From contig NZ_CP146100.1 of assembly GCF_037023755.1 (NCBI RefSeq), forward strand, positions 3,168,001 through 3,232,000: a stretch of DNA of 64,000 nt. Reading direction: 5' to 3'. The position numbers and the translations under genes were made by a program. Below the pieces are notes generated by a model. It had not been told where the DNA came from. It did not search any database and saw nothing but the letters and a program-made list of their open reading frames with translations. The stretch comes from Saccharopolyspora sp. SCSIO 74807 (GTDB taxonomy: Bacteria; Actinomycetota; Actinomycetes; Mycobacteriales; Pseudonocardiaceae). The stretch's first letter is position 1. Each line of letters opens with the position of its first letter. Shown here piece after piece: positions 26,739 through 36,188 of this stretch.

Positions 26739-27755
26739 TCAGTCCGGCACCGGAGCCGGATCGGAGGTGGCGGCACCCGTGGTGCCGTCGTGCGGCGCTT
26801 CCACGGGAGGCGTGCCGTAGGTGAAGTACGTTTCCCAAGGCAGTTGTGCTCCGCCGATGGCCATGCCCACATCGATCTCGTCCATCGTCCAAGTCCTGGT
26901 TCGGAAATCCGGCTCCAGCACGAGCACCCCCGGGTCTCCGAACAGTTCCACCCGGTTGCCACCCGGCTCGAAGACGTACAGGAACGCTCCTTGGGAGATC
27001 CCGTGCCGATCGGGGCCGGCTTCGATGGGCACGCCCTGCTCCCGGAACATCTCGGCGGCGTCGGCGTTGTGCTGCGCGACGCCGTAGTAGAAGGCGACGT
27101 GGTGGAAGCGACCGAGCGCACCCCGCGCGTCCCGCATGACCGCCACCTCATGCCCGAGGTTGTTGCTGCTCATCCAGGTACCGACCTCGGCGTCGCCGTC
27201 GACGAGCCGTTCGCGGGTGCGCATCCCGAGCAGGTCCTCACAGGTGCGCCGGACGGCGCTGACGTCGGCGGCCATGAGGTTCAAATGGTCGATGCGCCGG
27301 ACCGGAACCCCGTGCAACGGCTTCTTCGACGGCCGGGTCAAGATTTTGCTGCGCAGATCAGGAGGAGCGAGGTACTGCTCGGTCTCCCACAGCAGGCGGA
27401 GCTCGTGGCCGTCCGGGGTGTGGAAGCGGTATGCCGGACCGTGGCCGAAGTCGCCGTCGATCCACCCGTCGCCGAGTCCCGCGGCCGCGACGGCTCGGAC
27501 CCGTCGGTGCAACGCGTCCGCGGACGAGGTCCGCAAGCTCGCGTGCACCATCCGCGGCGTCGGGCCTTCGGTGATCTTCAGGCTCCACTTATACGGGTCT
27601 TCGTAACCGCGCAGGTAGACCGATTGGCCGCGGCGTTCGGTCACGTACATGCCGAGCAGCTGCGTGAAGAACCACTCGCTGCCCGCCGGGTCCGGGGAGC
27701 ACAGCTCGATGCAGGCCAGATGGGCGATCTCGTGGTGCGGACGGGTTTCGTGCAT
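26739..27755 (-). CDS. extradiol (catechol 2,3-type) dioxygenase
   Basis: 338 residues, two VOC domains. The C-terminal domain has the full 2-His-1-Glu iron site: D-H-L-N-L, H-H-V-A-F and R-V-E-L-F. It cleaves a catechol meta to the hydroxyls using Fe(II) and oxygen. It follows an HpaB-type hydroxylase in the same operon, so the pathway likely goes phenol to catechol to ring-cleaved semialdehyde. ATG 27755 follows GAGGG. Confidence 0.9.
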   Translation of the reverse strand: MHETRPHHEIAHLACIELCSPDPAGSEWFFTQLLGMYVTERRGQSVYLRGYEDPYKWSLKITEGPTPRMVHASLRTSSADALHRRVRAVAAAGLGDGWIDGDFGHGPAYRFHTPDGHELRLLWETEQYLAPPDLRSKILTRPSKKPLHGVPVRRIDHLNLMAADVSAVRRTCEDLLGMRTRERLVDGDAEVGTWMSSNNLGHEVAVMRDARGALGRFHHVAFYYGVAQHNADAAEMFREQGVPIEAGPDRHGISQGAFLYVFEPGGNRVELFGDPGVLVLEPDFRTRTWTMDEIDVGMAIGGAQLPWETYFTYGTPPVEAPHDGTTGAATSDPAPVPD

Positions 27756-27881
27756 GGTCGGTTCCCTCGGGGTTGGTGGGGACCTTGCAGGGACTTCTGC
27801 GGACACGAGCCGCGGGCGCCCGCGGCAGCGACCCGCTCAGCGGCGTGGTCGCGGCGTTCGTCCGGGTGGCGCTGACCAGGT

Positions 27882-29432
27882 TCAACGCGCTGCTCGGTCG
27901 GCGGGGCCGAACAGATCTGGCCGGGTCCATCCATCGAGGTCGTACTCGGACATGCACCGCTCGGCGAAACCTTTCAGCTCGCCGTCCCTGCCGGATTTCT
28001 GGTAAGCGAACAGGGTTTGGGCGCGCACGCTGTCGTGGTCTCCGCCGTAGTTGCGCTCGTACAATTCGTGCCTGCCGGCGAATTCGGTGCCGACCGCGTC
28101 CCAGAGGAGTTTGAGCAGCTGCACCCGGTCGACCGCCTCGATGCCGTGCGAGCCGCGCACGTACTTGTCCAGGTAGGGCCGGATGTCCGGGTGCTGCCAG
28201 TCGGCGGCGTGCGAGTTGAGGTAGATCAGCGCGCTGCCCAAGGTCTGCTGGATGATCTCCTTGACCCGCGGGTAGCCGGTGCCCATGAAGGTGCGATAGG
28301 CGAGCCCGTAGTGCAGGTTGGGTTGCACGCTGCCGCCCGTCCACGGTTCTGGGAAGCCGGCCATCGCGTCGGAGAGGGCCCAGAACAGGTCCCGCCAGTT
28401 GAGGATCTCGCCCACCCGGGACTGCACGGACCGGGTTTCGCCGGTGCCGGTCATCTCCACCCCTTTGAGCACGCAGCCGGCGATGAAGTCGAGTTTGACG
28501 GCGAGCCTGGTGCATCCGTGGAAGGTGAACCGCTCCAGGAACCCGGTGCTGGAAGCGAACGAGTTGGCCGCGTCCGCGTCGTACATCAGGACGTTCTCCC
28601 ACGGAACCAGCACGCGATCCAGGACCAGGATCGCGTCGTTCTCGTCCATCCTGCTCGACAACGGGTAGTCGAACGGGCTACCGGTGGCCGCGGCGATCCG
28701 CTCGTAGGACGTGCGGCAGAACAACTTCATCCCGCTGGTGTCCGCGGGCAGGATGAACACCAGCCCGAACCGCTTGTCCCGCACCGGAATCCCGTAGTGC
28801 GCCACGAACGTCGCGTTCGTCAGCGCCGCACCGGTCGCGACGACCTTCGCCCCCGAAACGATGAGCCCTGCGTCGGTTTCCCGCTCGACGTGTACGCAGA
28901 CGTCCGCGATCTCGTCCGCGGGCCGGTCTCGGTCGATCGGCGGGTGCACGAGCGCGTGGCTCAGGTGCAGCACGCGCTCCTGCGCGTCTTTGTACCAACG
29001 GCGCGCGTTGTCCCGGAATTCCCCGTAGAACTCCGCGTTCGGGCCCAGCGTTCCGAGGAAGGACGCCTTGTAGTCCGGTGTGCGCCCCATCCACCCGTAG
29101 ACCAGGCGTTGCCAGGCAGCGATCGCGTCCCGGGCCTGCAGGAGGTCGTCGGCGCTGTGGGCGGTGCGGAAGAACGGATGGGTGAACCCGCCGTTCCCGG
29201 TGTCGGTGGGAACGCGCAGCACGCCTTCTGCGGCAGGTTCGTGCATCGCGTCGTAGAGCTGCGCCAAGGAACGCGCGCTGTTGCGGAACGCCGCATGGCC
29301 CGTCACGTCACCGACGCGCTCGCCGTAGATGTAGACCTCGCGGTCGTCGCGGAGCGAATCCAGGAATTGCGTGCCGGTGAACGGGCGGACCTCGTTGCGG
29401 GTGGCGGAATCAGTGGTCGCTTCAACTGCCAT
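27882..29432 (-). CDS. HpaB-type flavin-dependent phenol 3-monooxygenase, oxygenase component
   Basis: 516 residues, acyl-CoA-dehydrogenase-like fold of 4-hydroxyphenylacetate 3-hydroxylases: family segments D-R-E-V-Y-I-Y-G-E-R-V near 33, T-H-P-F-F near 84, R-M-D-E-N-D-A near 260 and V-P-W-E-N-V near 275. It ortho-hydroxylates a phenol with reduced FAD from a separate reductase (HpaC); no hpaC is visible in the window. ATG 29432 overlaps the stop of the TPP-enzyme gene by 11 bases. The natural phenol is unknown. Confidence 0.88.
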   Translation of the reverse strand: MAVEATTDSATRNEVRPFTGTQFLDSLRDDREVYIYGERVGDVTGHAAFRNSARSLAQLYDAMHEPAAEGVLRVPTDTGNGGFTHPFFRTAHSADDLLQARDAIAAWQRLVYGWMGRTPDYKASFLGTLGPNAEFYGEFRDNARRWYKDAQERVLHLSHALVHPPIDRDRPADEIADVCVHVERETDAGLIVSGAKVVATGAALTNATFVAHYGIPVRDKRFGLVFILPADTSGMKLFCRTSYERIAAATGSPFDYPLSSRMDENDAILVLDRVLVPWENVLMYDADAANSFASSTGFLERFTFHGCTRLAVKLDFIAGCVLKGVEMTGTGETRSVQSRVGEILNWRDLFWALSDAMAGFPEPWTGGSVQPNLHYGLAYRTFMGTGYPRVKEIIQQTLGSALIYLNSHAADWQHPDIRPYLDKYVRGSHGIEAVDRVQLLKLLWDAVGTEFAGRHELYERNYGGDHDSVRAQTLFAYQKSGRDGELKGFAERCMSEYDLDGWTRPDLFGPADRAAR

Positions 29433-31029
29433 CTGTGGTCCTCTGCGAAGTCGGGGAAGGCATGCTGGTCGCAGCAGCAGGCGTGGGTGCGATGAAGGCT
29501 TCGATCAGCTGCGGTCCGGGCTCGGACACCGCTCGCCGGAGCGCGGTGGTGAGCTCTTCGGCGGTGCGGACGCGCACGGCCTGGACACCGGTGCCCGCTG
29601 CGAGCGCGGTGAAATCCAGTCCTGGGCGCTGCAGGGCGAGCATTTCCCGGGCGCGGCGGCCCGGCCGACCAACACCGTCCAATTCGGACTGAAGTACTGC
29701 GTAGGCGCCGTTGTTGATCACTACCGTCGTGACGTCGAGCCCTTCACGGGCCTGCGTCCACAAGGCTTGGATGGTGTACATCGCGCTGCCGTCGGCTTCC
29801 AGCAGCACCACGGGCCGGTCCGGTGCGGCCAGCGCGGCGCCGGTGGCCACCGGCAGCCCCTGTCCGATAGCGCCGCCGGTGACGGTCAGCAGGTCGTGTG
29901 CCGGACCCCGCGCGAACGCCTGCGGGAGGCCGGAACCCGCCGTGTTGGCCTCGTCGACCACGATGGCGTTTTCCGGCAGGGCAGCCGCGACCGCACCGGC
30001 GAAGTTCGCGACGCCGAGCAGGCCGCTCGTCGGCATCGGTCGCGCGGACCATGCTGCTCCGACCGGGCGGTGACCCGGCGCGAGCCGGTCGGCGAGGGTT
30101 TCCAGCGCGGCAACGACGTCCTGGTCCGGCTCGGCCAGGACGTCGACCTCGCAATCCGGCGGTACCAGGTCGCCCGGATGCTCGGGGTAGGCGAAGAAGG
30201 TCACCGGCCAATCGGCTCCGGCGAGCACGATCCGGTCGTGTCCGGTGAGTTGCTGCGCGGCGGCCGCAGGCGGGTAGGCCACCCGCGGAAACGCCGGCAC
30301 GTCCGCGCCGCCGCGCATCCGTGCGGGGAAGCGCTCGACGAGCACCGTCGCACCGGTCGCCGAGCGCAGCCGGCCCGCCGCGCGGAGTCCCCGCTCGCCC
30401 AGGGCAGCACCGCCGAGCAGTAGCAACGGCCGTTCCGCGTCGTCCCGAAGCGTCGTGGTGACCGCTTCCAGCCCCGCTTCCCGGACGGGCTCGGGAGTCC
30501 GCGCTTCCCGCGGCGGCGCCGACACCACCCCTTCGGACCAGGCGACGTCGGCGGGCACGACCAGCGTCGCGATCCGACCGGCCGGTCCGCGCGCCGCGGC
30601 CACCGCCGATGCGGCATCTCGCGCCAGGTCGCGCGGGTGACCGGTGGTGCGCACCCAGCCGGACACCGTGCCCGCGATCGGCCGGATGTCGGACTGCAGC
30701 GGGGCGTCGTAGCGCTCGTGCCAGGTCGCATGGGTACCGACGAGCGCGACCATCGGCGTGCCAGCCCGCCAGGCGTTGTGCAGGTTCGCCAAACCGTTGC
30801 CGAGCCCGGGGCCCAAGTGCAGCAGGACCGATGCGGGCCGCTGCGCGATCCGCGCGTAGCCGTCCGCCGCGCCGGTGGCCACTCCCTCGAACAACGTCAG
30901 CACGCCGCGGAGCTCAGGCACGGCGTCCAGCGCGTGCACGAAGTGGATCTCCGAGGTGCCCGGGTTCATGAAGCACACGTCGACGCCGGAGTCGACCAGC
31001 GTGCGCAACAGGGCATGTGCTCCGTTCAC
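29422..31029 (-). CDS. thiamine-diphosphate-dependent decarboxylase/acetolactate-synthase-like enzyme
   Basis: 535 residues in the standard PYR / central / PP layout. The PYR glutamate is in F-E-G-V-A-T-G-A-A-D-G near 52; the ThDP motif begins A-D-G-S-A-M-Y near 432 and closes with V-V-I-N-N-G. Nearest functional groups are acetolactate synthase-like and benzoylformate decarboxylase-like proteins. In an aromatic operon, decarboxylation or carboligation of a 2-oxo acid is likely. GTG 31029 gives the family's N-G-A-H-A-L-L-R-T-L start and follows GGAGGA; the GTG at 31041 lies within that site. Confidence 0.85.
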   Translation of the reverse strand: MNGAHALLRTLVDSGVDVCFMNPGTSEIHFVHALDAVPELRGVLTLFEGVATGAADGYARIAQRPASVLLHLGPGLGNGLANLHNAWRAGTPMVALVGTHATWHERYDAPLQSDIRPIAGTVSGWVRTTGHPRDLARDAASAVAAARGPAGRIATLVVPADVAWSEGVVSAPPREARTPEPVREAGLEAVTTTLRDDAERPLLLLGGAALGERGLRAAGRLRSATGATVLVERFPARMRGGADVPAFPRVAYPPAAAAQQLTGHDRIVLAGADWPVTFFAYPEHPGDLVPPDCEVDVLAEPDQDVVAALETLADRLAPGHRPVGAAWSARPMPTSGLLGVANFAGAVAAALPENAIVVDEANTAGSGLPQAFARGPAHDLLTVTGGAIGQGLPVATGAALAAPDRPVVLLEADGSAMYTIQALWTQAREGLDVTTVVINNGAYAVLQSELDGVGRPGRRAREMLALQRPGLDFTALAAGTGVQAVRVRTAEELTTALRRAVSEPGPQLIEAFIAPTPAAATSMPSPTSQRTTDGS

Positions 31030-31093
31030 GCCGTCCTCCACGTGTTCGGGGGCGTCAGCACGCGCCGGGGCGCGCCATTTCTGCGCACGGGGC

Positions 31094-31903
31094 TCACTCC
31101 TCGAACATGTCCGGTTGTTCCGCGGTGATCTCGTCGTAGAGCAGCTGGAAGCTGAACCAGCCGAGCTGCGAGTCGCCGAACCCCGCCTTGGCGCTCACCG
31201 CCTGTTCGTGGGTCATGGGCAGTGGCTGCCCCGCTGCCGCGGCCAGCAGCTGCACCCGCGCGCACCCGTCGAAGGTGACGAACCGGTGCACCGCCTCGTC
31301 GAGCGAAGCACCGACGGTGATCAGCCCGTGGTGGCGCAGCAGGATGGCCCGGCTCCCGCCGAGCTTCTCCGCGATGTCGCGGCCCTGGTCGATCGTGATG
31401 GACGGTCCCTCGTAGGCGTCGTAGAGCACCTGGTCTTGGTAGAAGGCGGCGGATTCCTGGTCGAGCGGTTCGAGCAATCGCCCCAGCGCGCCCAGTGCGC
31501 GGGAGGATTCGGTGTGCGCATGTGCCGCGGCGACCGCGTCCGGGCACAGTTCGTGGATCTTGGAGTGGATGACGAACGCGCTCGGGTTGATCTTGTGCAT
31601 GCCTTCGACGACGTTGCCCGCCGCGTCCACCCGCACCAGATCCCGGACCTTCACCTGCTGAAAGGACACGCCGAACGGGTTGGCCCAGAAGTGTTCCGGA
31701 TGTTCGGGGTCGCGCACCGACAGGTGCCCGGAAATGCCTTCTCCGTATTCGTACTTGCCGAACAGCCGGATGGCCGCGACGAGCCGGCGTTTCCGGTCCC
31801 GGCGCTCGTCCTGCGCGGAGTCGAAGACGGGACCGCCGGGCAGTGGCAGGCCGGTGCGCGTGTCAGCGAGGTGCTGTTGCTCTTGCTGGGGTGCGGCGTT
31901 CAT
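31094..31903 (-). CDS. class II aldolase/adducin-family protein
   Basis: 269 residues. Zinc ligands are visible as H-A-H-T near 132 and R-H-H-G near 197, with G-N/G-I-S-G-H-L-S near 57 as the phosphate/substrate loop. Family members cleave hydroxyl-carbonyl C-C bonds or decarboxylate/dehydrate aromatic-pathway intermediates. ATG 31903 has an excellent GGAAGGA site. Sits between the TPP enzyme and a flavoprotein in the catabolic operon, so a retro-aldol step after ring cleavage is plausible. Confidence 0.88.
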   Translation of the reverse strand: MNAAPQQEQQHLADTRTGLPLPGGPVFDSAQDERRDRKRRLVAAIRLFGKYEYGEGISGHLSVRDPEHPEHFWANPFGVSFQQVKVRDLVRVDAAGNVVEGMHKINPSAFVIHSKIHELCPDAVAAAHAHTESSRALGALGRLLEPLDQESAAFYQDQVLYDAYEGPSITIDQGRDIAEKLGGSRAILLRHHGLITVGASLDEAVHRFVTFDGCARVQLLAAAAGQPLPMTHEQAVSAKAGFGDSQLGWFSFQLLYDEITAEQPDMFEE

Positions 31904-31927
31904 GTGCTTCCTTCCTGTGTTTCCCGC

Positions 31928-33436
31928 TCAAGCGGTCGGCACCCGGGTCATCGAGGATTGCGACCGCAGGTGCTCGAGAAGTGCGTTGCTGATGTCGCGG
32001 GCGCGGTCGACCAGGGACGGGACTCCGAACGTGAAGAACAGCGAGCCGCCGGCCAGGTCGCCGAGCGCGTACCACCGCGGATCAGCGGTGCCGCCGACGA
32101 CGAACCGGCTGGTGAACGGGTCGACGCGCACACCGCCGCGGGGATGGAGTTCGGCGATTCCACGGCGGGCCAGCGACTTGATCAGCGGTTGGTCCGCCGC
32201 GGCGGCCCGGTGCGCAGGCACCGCGTTGATCACGGTGGTCGCCCGGTACCGGCCGCCCGAGGCGCTGATCCGGAACGGTTCGCCGGAAGGCTTGGCCACA
32301 CCGCGCACTCCATGGACGAACCGCAGCTGTCCCGACTCGGCCAGCTCGACAAGACCGGCCGCGCTCGTCGGCGGCATCGGACAGCAAAGGCTCATCACCG
32401 TCCGCAGCCACGAGTGCGTCAAGGCCGACTTCTCGTGTTCGGGCAGCAGCGTCCAGACGTCCGGGCCCGCCTCGGGCACCGCCCGCTGAACGATGCGCAG
32501 GGCCAGGCTCGGGGAATCGACGCCCGCGAGGGCACGTCGCAGCCGCGATACGGGAGTGCCCGCGGTCAACGAGCGCACGGCGTCGGCCACCGCTTCCAGC
32601 GCCTCGCCCGCGGAGGCCAGTTCGGCCCGCATCACCTCGGTCAGCTGCCCCACGGTCATGGTCTCGTTGCGCCTGGCGGCAGCGTTCAGGCGCTCCCGGG
32701 TGAACAACCGCAGCGGGTGCTCGACCGGGCGCTGGCGCACCGCCGGGAGCGCACCGGTGCGCGAGACGAGGTGAATGCGGCCGCGATGGCCCCGCGCTGC
32801 CAGCGCGAGCACCGCGTCCACACCGGTCAGTCCGCTGCCCAGCACCGCCACATCGGTGTCTGGTGCCACCGATTCGAACCGGTGCGCGACCGGGTAAGGA
32901 TCCGCGACGAACCCCGGTCGCCCGGTCAAGCCGTATGGATCAGCGGGCCGCCCGCCGCCGACGCAGAGCACGACGTGGCTGGCCCACACCTGCTGTCCGT
33001 TGCTGGTCTGCAACCGCACGCCCCCGTGGCAGGTGACCGCCGAATTCACGCGCTCGCCGAGCAGCCGAACCGACCATCCTCGCTCGGCCAGCCGCCGCAG
33101 CGCCGTCCGCGCCGATTCCTCCAGGTACTCGCCGAAAACGCTGCGCGGGCAGTAAGGCGTGCCGGTGAACGGATCTTCGTGCCAGGCCGCTCCGCGCACG
33201 GCGAGCCAGCGGGCGAAATGACCGGTGTCCCCGTCGCGCACGGACATGTCCTGCGGTGGTGCGTTCACCCGCAGCACGGCGTCGTCGTCCTGGAACGGGC
33301 GGCCCCGCCACCAGCTCTCGGCTGACTCGAACAGCGTGATCGATCCCGGCTCGCAATCAGCCTGCGCGAGCGCGTCGAGCAGGCACACCGCGGAGGCACC
33401 GCTGCCCACCACGCCGATCCGCAATCCCTCACCCAT
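31928..33436 (-). CDS. FAD/NAD(P)-binding oxidoreductase, YdhS/COG4529-like (first copy)
   Basis: 502 residues. N-terminal Rossmann fingerprint G-V-V-G-S-G-A-S-A near 8, a second nucleotide-binding site V-L-G-S-G-L-T-G-V-D near 170, and W-Y-A-L-G-D near 455. The architecture is that of uncharacterised NAD_binding_9 flavoproteins related to N-hydroxylating monooxygenases. ATG 33436 overlaps the previous stop by eight bases. A distant relative lies in the same operon (33948-35870). The substrate is unknown. Confidence 0.78.
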   Translation of the reverse strand: MGEGLRIGVVGSGASAVCLLDALAQADCEPGSITLFESAESWWRGRPFQDDDAVLRVNAPPQDMSVRDGDTGHFARWLAVRGAAWHEDPFTGTPYCPRSVFGEYLEESARTALRRLAERGWSVRLLGERVNSAVTCHGGVRLQTSNGQQVWASHVVLCVGGGRPADPYGLTGRPGFVADPYPVAHRFESVAPDTDVAVLGSGLTGVDAVLALAARGHRGRIHLVSRTGALPAVRQRPVEHPLRLFTRERLNAAARRNETMTVGQLTEVMRAELASAGEALEAVADAVRSLTAGTPVSRLRRALAGVDSPSLALRIVQRAVPEAGPDVWTLLPEHEKSALTHSWLRTVMSLCCPMPPTSAAGLVELAESGQLRFVHGVRGVAKPSGEPFRISASGGRYRATTVINAVPAHRAAAADQPLIKSLARRGIAELHPRGGVRVDPFTSRFVVGGTADPRWYALGDLAGGSLFFTFGVPSLVDRARDISNALLEHLRSQSSMTRVPTA

Positions 33437-33833
33437 CGGTGGGTTCCTGCTGCGCGGAGCCGTGCATTTCGTCGGCGACTCGCCTGATGACGTGCATCGC
33501 GTCGATCCCCGACGGGATCCCGGCGTAGACCGCGCCCTGCAAGGCCAATTCCGCCAGTTCCTCGACAGTGCACCCGTTGCGCAGGGCACCCCCGACGTGC
33601 AGTTCGAGCTCCCGCGGCCGGTTGAGGGCGACCAGCAGCGCTACTGTGATCAGGCTTCGGGCGCGCCGGTCCACCGCATCGCGGTTCCACAGGTAGCCCC
33701 AGGAGTACTCCGTGATGAGTTCCAGCAGCGGGGCTGCGGGACTCCATCCGCGCAGCATGTTGTTGACGTACTCGTCGCCGAGCACTTCTCGCCGGGCGCG
33801 ATCACCGGCGCGGTAGCGGTCATCGGTGTCCAC
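33429..33833 (-). CDS. carboxymuconolactone decarboxylase-family protein
   Basis: 134 residues. The AhpD/CMD signature E-L-E-L-H-V-G-G-A-L-R-N-G-C-T-V-E-E-L is complete (R-x-x-H ... N-G form). True 4-carboxymuconolactone decarboxylases decarboxylate the protocatechuate-pathway lactone; no C-x-x-C is present, so it is not a peroxidase. With an extradiol dioxygenase rather than a protocatechuate intradiol enzyme in the operon, a related decarboxylation or isomerisation is more likely. GTG 33833 follows GAGGAGG. Confidence 0.88.
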   Translation of the reverse strand: MDTDDRYRAGDRARREVLGDEYVNNMLRGWSPAAPLLELITEYSWGYLWNRDAVDRRARSLITVALLVALNRPRELELHVGGALRNGCTVEELAELALQGAVYAGIPSGIDAMHVIRRVADEMHGSAQQEPTDG

Positions 33834-33947
33834 GTTCTGCCTCCTCGTCGTTGCGGTTCCTGCCGGTAACGGCGGCGGTTGCGGGGATGCCCGCAGTAGT
33901 GGTGGAAGTTCGCGGGTGCAGCGGTCGGCGCGTGCTCGGCGCGCGGA

Positions 33948-35870
33948 TCACGCCGGTGCGCTGGTCGCGGGGCCTGCCTCGGCAGTCCTCCGGGTGTCGG
34001 CGGCGCTCAGCGCGCCGCGCGCGACGGCATCGGCGTCGGACAGCGACACCGAGTTCACACCGGGCCGCGCGCCTGCTGCGGTCACCCAGTTCACGGCTTC
34101 GATCGGCACCCCGAAGGCGAAGCGTGCGGGGTGCCCCTGCCCGTGCGCGTTCTGGAGGAAGAACGGACGTCCGGAAACCGCCAGGCCGTTGCTGAGATAC
34201 GGTTCCGACGGGTCGCCGATCTCGTAGCGGCGGCATTGGCCGGTTTCCGCCAAGTGCCGCAGGAGCGGGTCCGCCGTCCCCCGCAATCCGGGTTCCGGCA
34301 GCCGTGCCTCGATGAGGTTCCGGCCGCGCACGATGTCCTCGGGTGCGTGCGCCGAAGACATCCGGAACGCCCCGGAGTCCTCGTCCACCCGCACGCCGGG
34401 CGGCAACACCTCCAGGACACCGGCCTCGATCAGCGCGATCATCTCCTGGATGCGGCGCATCGGCGGGCCGATCGAGACGAACGCCGTCAGCGGAGTGAAC
34501 CAGGGCTTGAGTTCGTCCCGGTAGGAGGTGCCGCTGATGCCGCCGTGATCGACGATCAGCCGGATCTCGTTGCGCAGGTCGCGCATGGCGTCCAGCGCCG
34601 CCTTCAACGGCCCGGAAACATTGCCCTTGGCCGCCTCCGCAACGTCCGCGCGCAGGTAGCCCAGCAACCAGTCGCGGAACTCCGACCGCCCGGAGAACAC
34701 GCGGTCCCCGTACGGTTTGGCGATCCAGTCCCAGCTCCAGCGCTGCCCTCGCGCAATGCCGAACTGGTAGAGCAGCTCCTGCTCGGATTGCCACACGTCG
34801 TGCAGGAAGCGCTTCTCGAACAGCACGGCCGCGTGCTCGCCGGCGCGTTCCCGCAGCAGGGTGGTGTAGTAGAGGAGCTTGATCTCCTTGTCGACCAGCG
34901 GCCACACGTCCGTGCGGAAGTGCGGCGGATCGCCGCCGTCCGCCCGTCGCCGGAAGTCCGCGATCACCTCGTCGGTGAGCAACCGCGGGAAGTACCGGCC
35001 GTGCGCGCCCTTCTGGTTCGCCGCCCGCGCGTGGTACGGCACACCTCGGCGAGTCCCGGCGACCAGGTGCGGCTCGTTGCCGCTGGGCCGGTAACGAAGT
35101 CCATCGCCATCCGGTTCGAAGCGGCCACCACGCCCTGCGGTGAACAAGGCCATGTGGTCGAAGAAGTTGAGGCCCATCCCGCGCAGCAGCACCGTTTCGG
35201 AAGCTGGGATGTCGTCCAGGTGCAGATCGGCCGGGTTGGCCGGGGACAGGTAGGTCAGCCCGTGCTCGTCGGCGAAGCTGCGCAGCTGCTGCTCCTGAGC
35301 GGTCGGCTCGGCCGGGCGGTGGCCCTGTGCCAGGACGACGGCATCGAGCCCGCGCAACCGTTCGTCATTGGAAAGCAGGACGGTCTGCGAACCGTCGGGC
35401 TCGTCGTCGAGTTCCCGCGCCTCGGCCTGGTGGACCTGAACGCGCAGGTTCGGCGGGGCAGAGGCGATGGCCCGCTCGAAGAACCAGCGCAGGTAGCGCC
35501 CGTATAATCGTCGGGTCGGGTAGTCGTCCGGGCCGAGCTCGGCGATTTCCCGGCGATTTTGCTCGTCGTGCTGGTCGTGGTGGGCAGCTTGCGCCCACTC
35601 GTACAGGCTCGGCCCGGGCCTGATCGGCCCGTCGCACACCACGCTGTCGTCGGTGAACAACGTGACCTGCGAACTCACGGTGTTCATGAGGAGTTCACCG
35701 GACTGATCGACGCGCCACACCTTTCCAGGACCCGGCGGGAATGCGTCTACTGCGTGGACGGTGATCGACGCTTCGATTTCGAGAGCGACCGCGTTCGCGG
35801 CCATTCTTTCCAGCACTGCGGTGCCGCGCGGACCGCAGCCGACGATGCACAATTCGATATGACGGCGCAC
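33948..35870 (-). CDS. FAD/NAD(P)-binding oxidoreductase, YdhS/COG4529-like (second copy)
   Basis: 640 residues. Begins with a Rossmann motif C-I-V-G-C-G-P-R-G-T near 8, followed by W-R-V-D-Q-S and L-L-M-N-T-V near 55-65, then V-V-L-A-Q-G-H near 185, as in NAD_binding_9 flavoproteins. Longer than the copy at 31928 because of an internal helical region. GTG 35870 sits after GGGGG; a TTG at 35882 is possible. Together with the smaller copy it may form a hydroxylating or dehydrogenating pair in the aromatic pathway, but no activity is established. Confidence 0.76.
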   Translation of the reverse strand: MRRHIELCIVGCGPRGTAVLERMAANAVALEIEASITVHAVDAFPPGPGKVWRVDQSGELLMNTVSSQVTLFTDDSVVCDGPIRPGPSLYEWAQAAHHDQHDEQNRREIAELGPDDYPTRRLYGRYLRWFFERAIASAPPNLRVQVHQAEARELDDEPDGSQTVLLSNDERLRGLDAVVLAQGHRPAEPTAQEQQLRSFADEHGLTYLSPANPADLHLDDIPASETVLLRGMGLNFFDHMALFTAGRGGRFEPDGDGLRYRPSGNEPHLVAGTRRGVPYHARAANQKGAHGRYFPRLLTDEVIADFRRRADGGDPPHFRTDVWPLVDKEIKLLYYTTLLRERAGEHAAVLFEKRFLHDVWQSEQELLYQFGIARGQRWSWDWIAKPYGDRVFSGRSEFRDWLLGYLRADVAEAAKGNVSGPLKAALDAMRDLRNEIRLIVDHGGISGTSYRDELKPWFTPLTAFVSIGPPMRRIQEMIALIEAGVLEVLPPGVRVDEDSGAFRMSSAHAPEDIVRGRNLIEARLPEPGLRGTADPLLRHLAETGQCRRYEIGDPSEPYLSNGLAVSGRPFFLQNAHGQGHPARFAFGVPIEAVNWVTAAGARPGVNSVSLSDADAVARGALSAADTRRTAEAGPATSAPA

Positions 35871-35934
35871 AGAAACCCCCAAGTTTCCATTTATCAGCGT
35901 GCGCTACGGCTTTATTTGAGAACTGCGGTTAGCT

Positions 35935-36126
35935 TCAATCGGCCAGATCGGATTGAAATGTTCCGCCCCGGAAGAAATGTGTGCGGGGCACGTCGACGAA
36001 ATGGCCCTGAACGTCTGTGGCGGACGCGCGCAAGTGCTGCTGCGCAGCGTCCGCGACGGCGCGGGCGAATTTCCGGCGCTGCTCGGCATCGCGGCCTTCG
36101 AGCATGCGGACGACGATGAACGGCAA
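35935..36126 (-). CDS. 4-oxalocrotonate tautomerase-like enzyme with TTG start
   Basis: 63 residues starting at a TTG codon with GGGGG five bases upstream. The protein then reads M-P-F-I-V-V-R-M-L-E-G-R, placing the catalytic Pro directly after the initiator Met as the family requires, with Arg12 (Arg11 of mature 4-OT) in the active-site position. The family keto-enol tautomerises the product of meta-cleavage pathways, which fits the extradiol dioxygenase in this operon. A longer frame from 36276 would bury the Pro and inactivate it. Confidence 0.85.
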   Translation of the reverse strand: MPFIVVRMLEGRDAEQRRKFARAVADAAQQHLRASATDVQGHFVDVPRTHFFRGGTFQSDLAD

Positions 36127-36188
36127 GTTGACCCCCAGAGTCGGTGCCGAATGGCGGCGTGAAACAGCCGGTAGCAGGAGCGGCCCGG

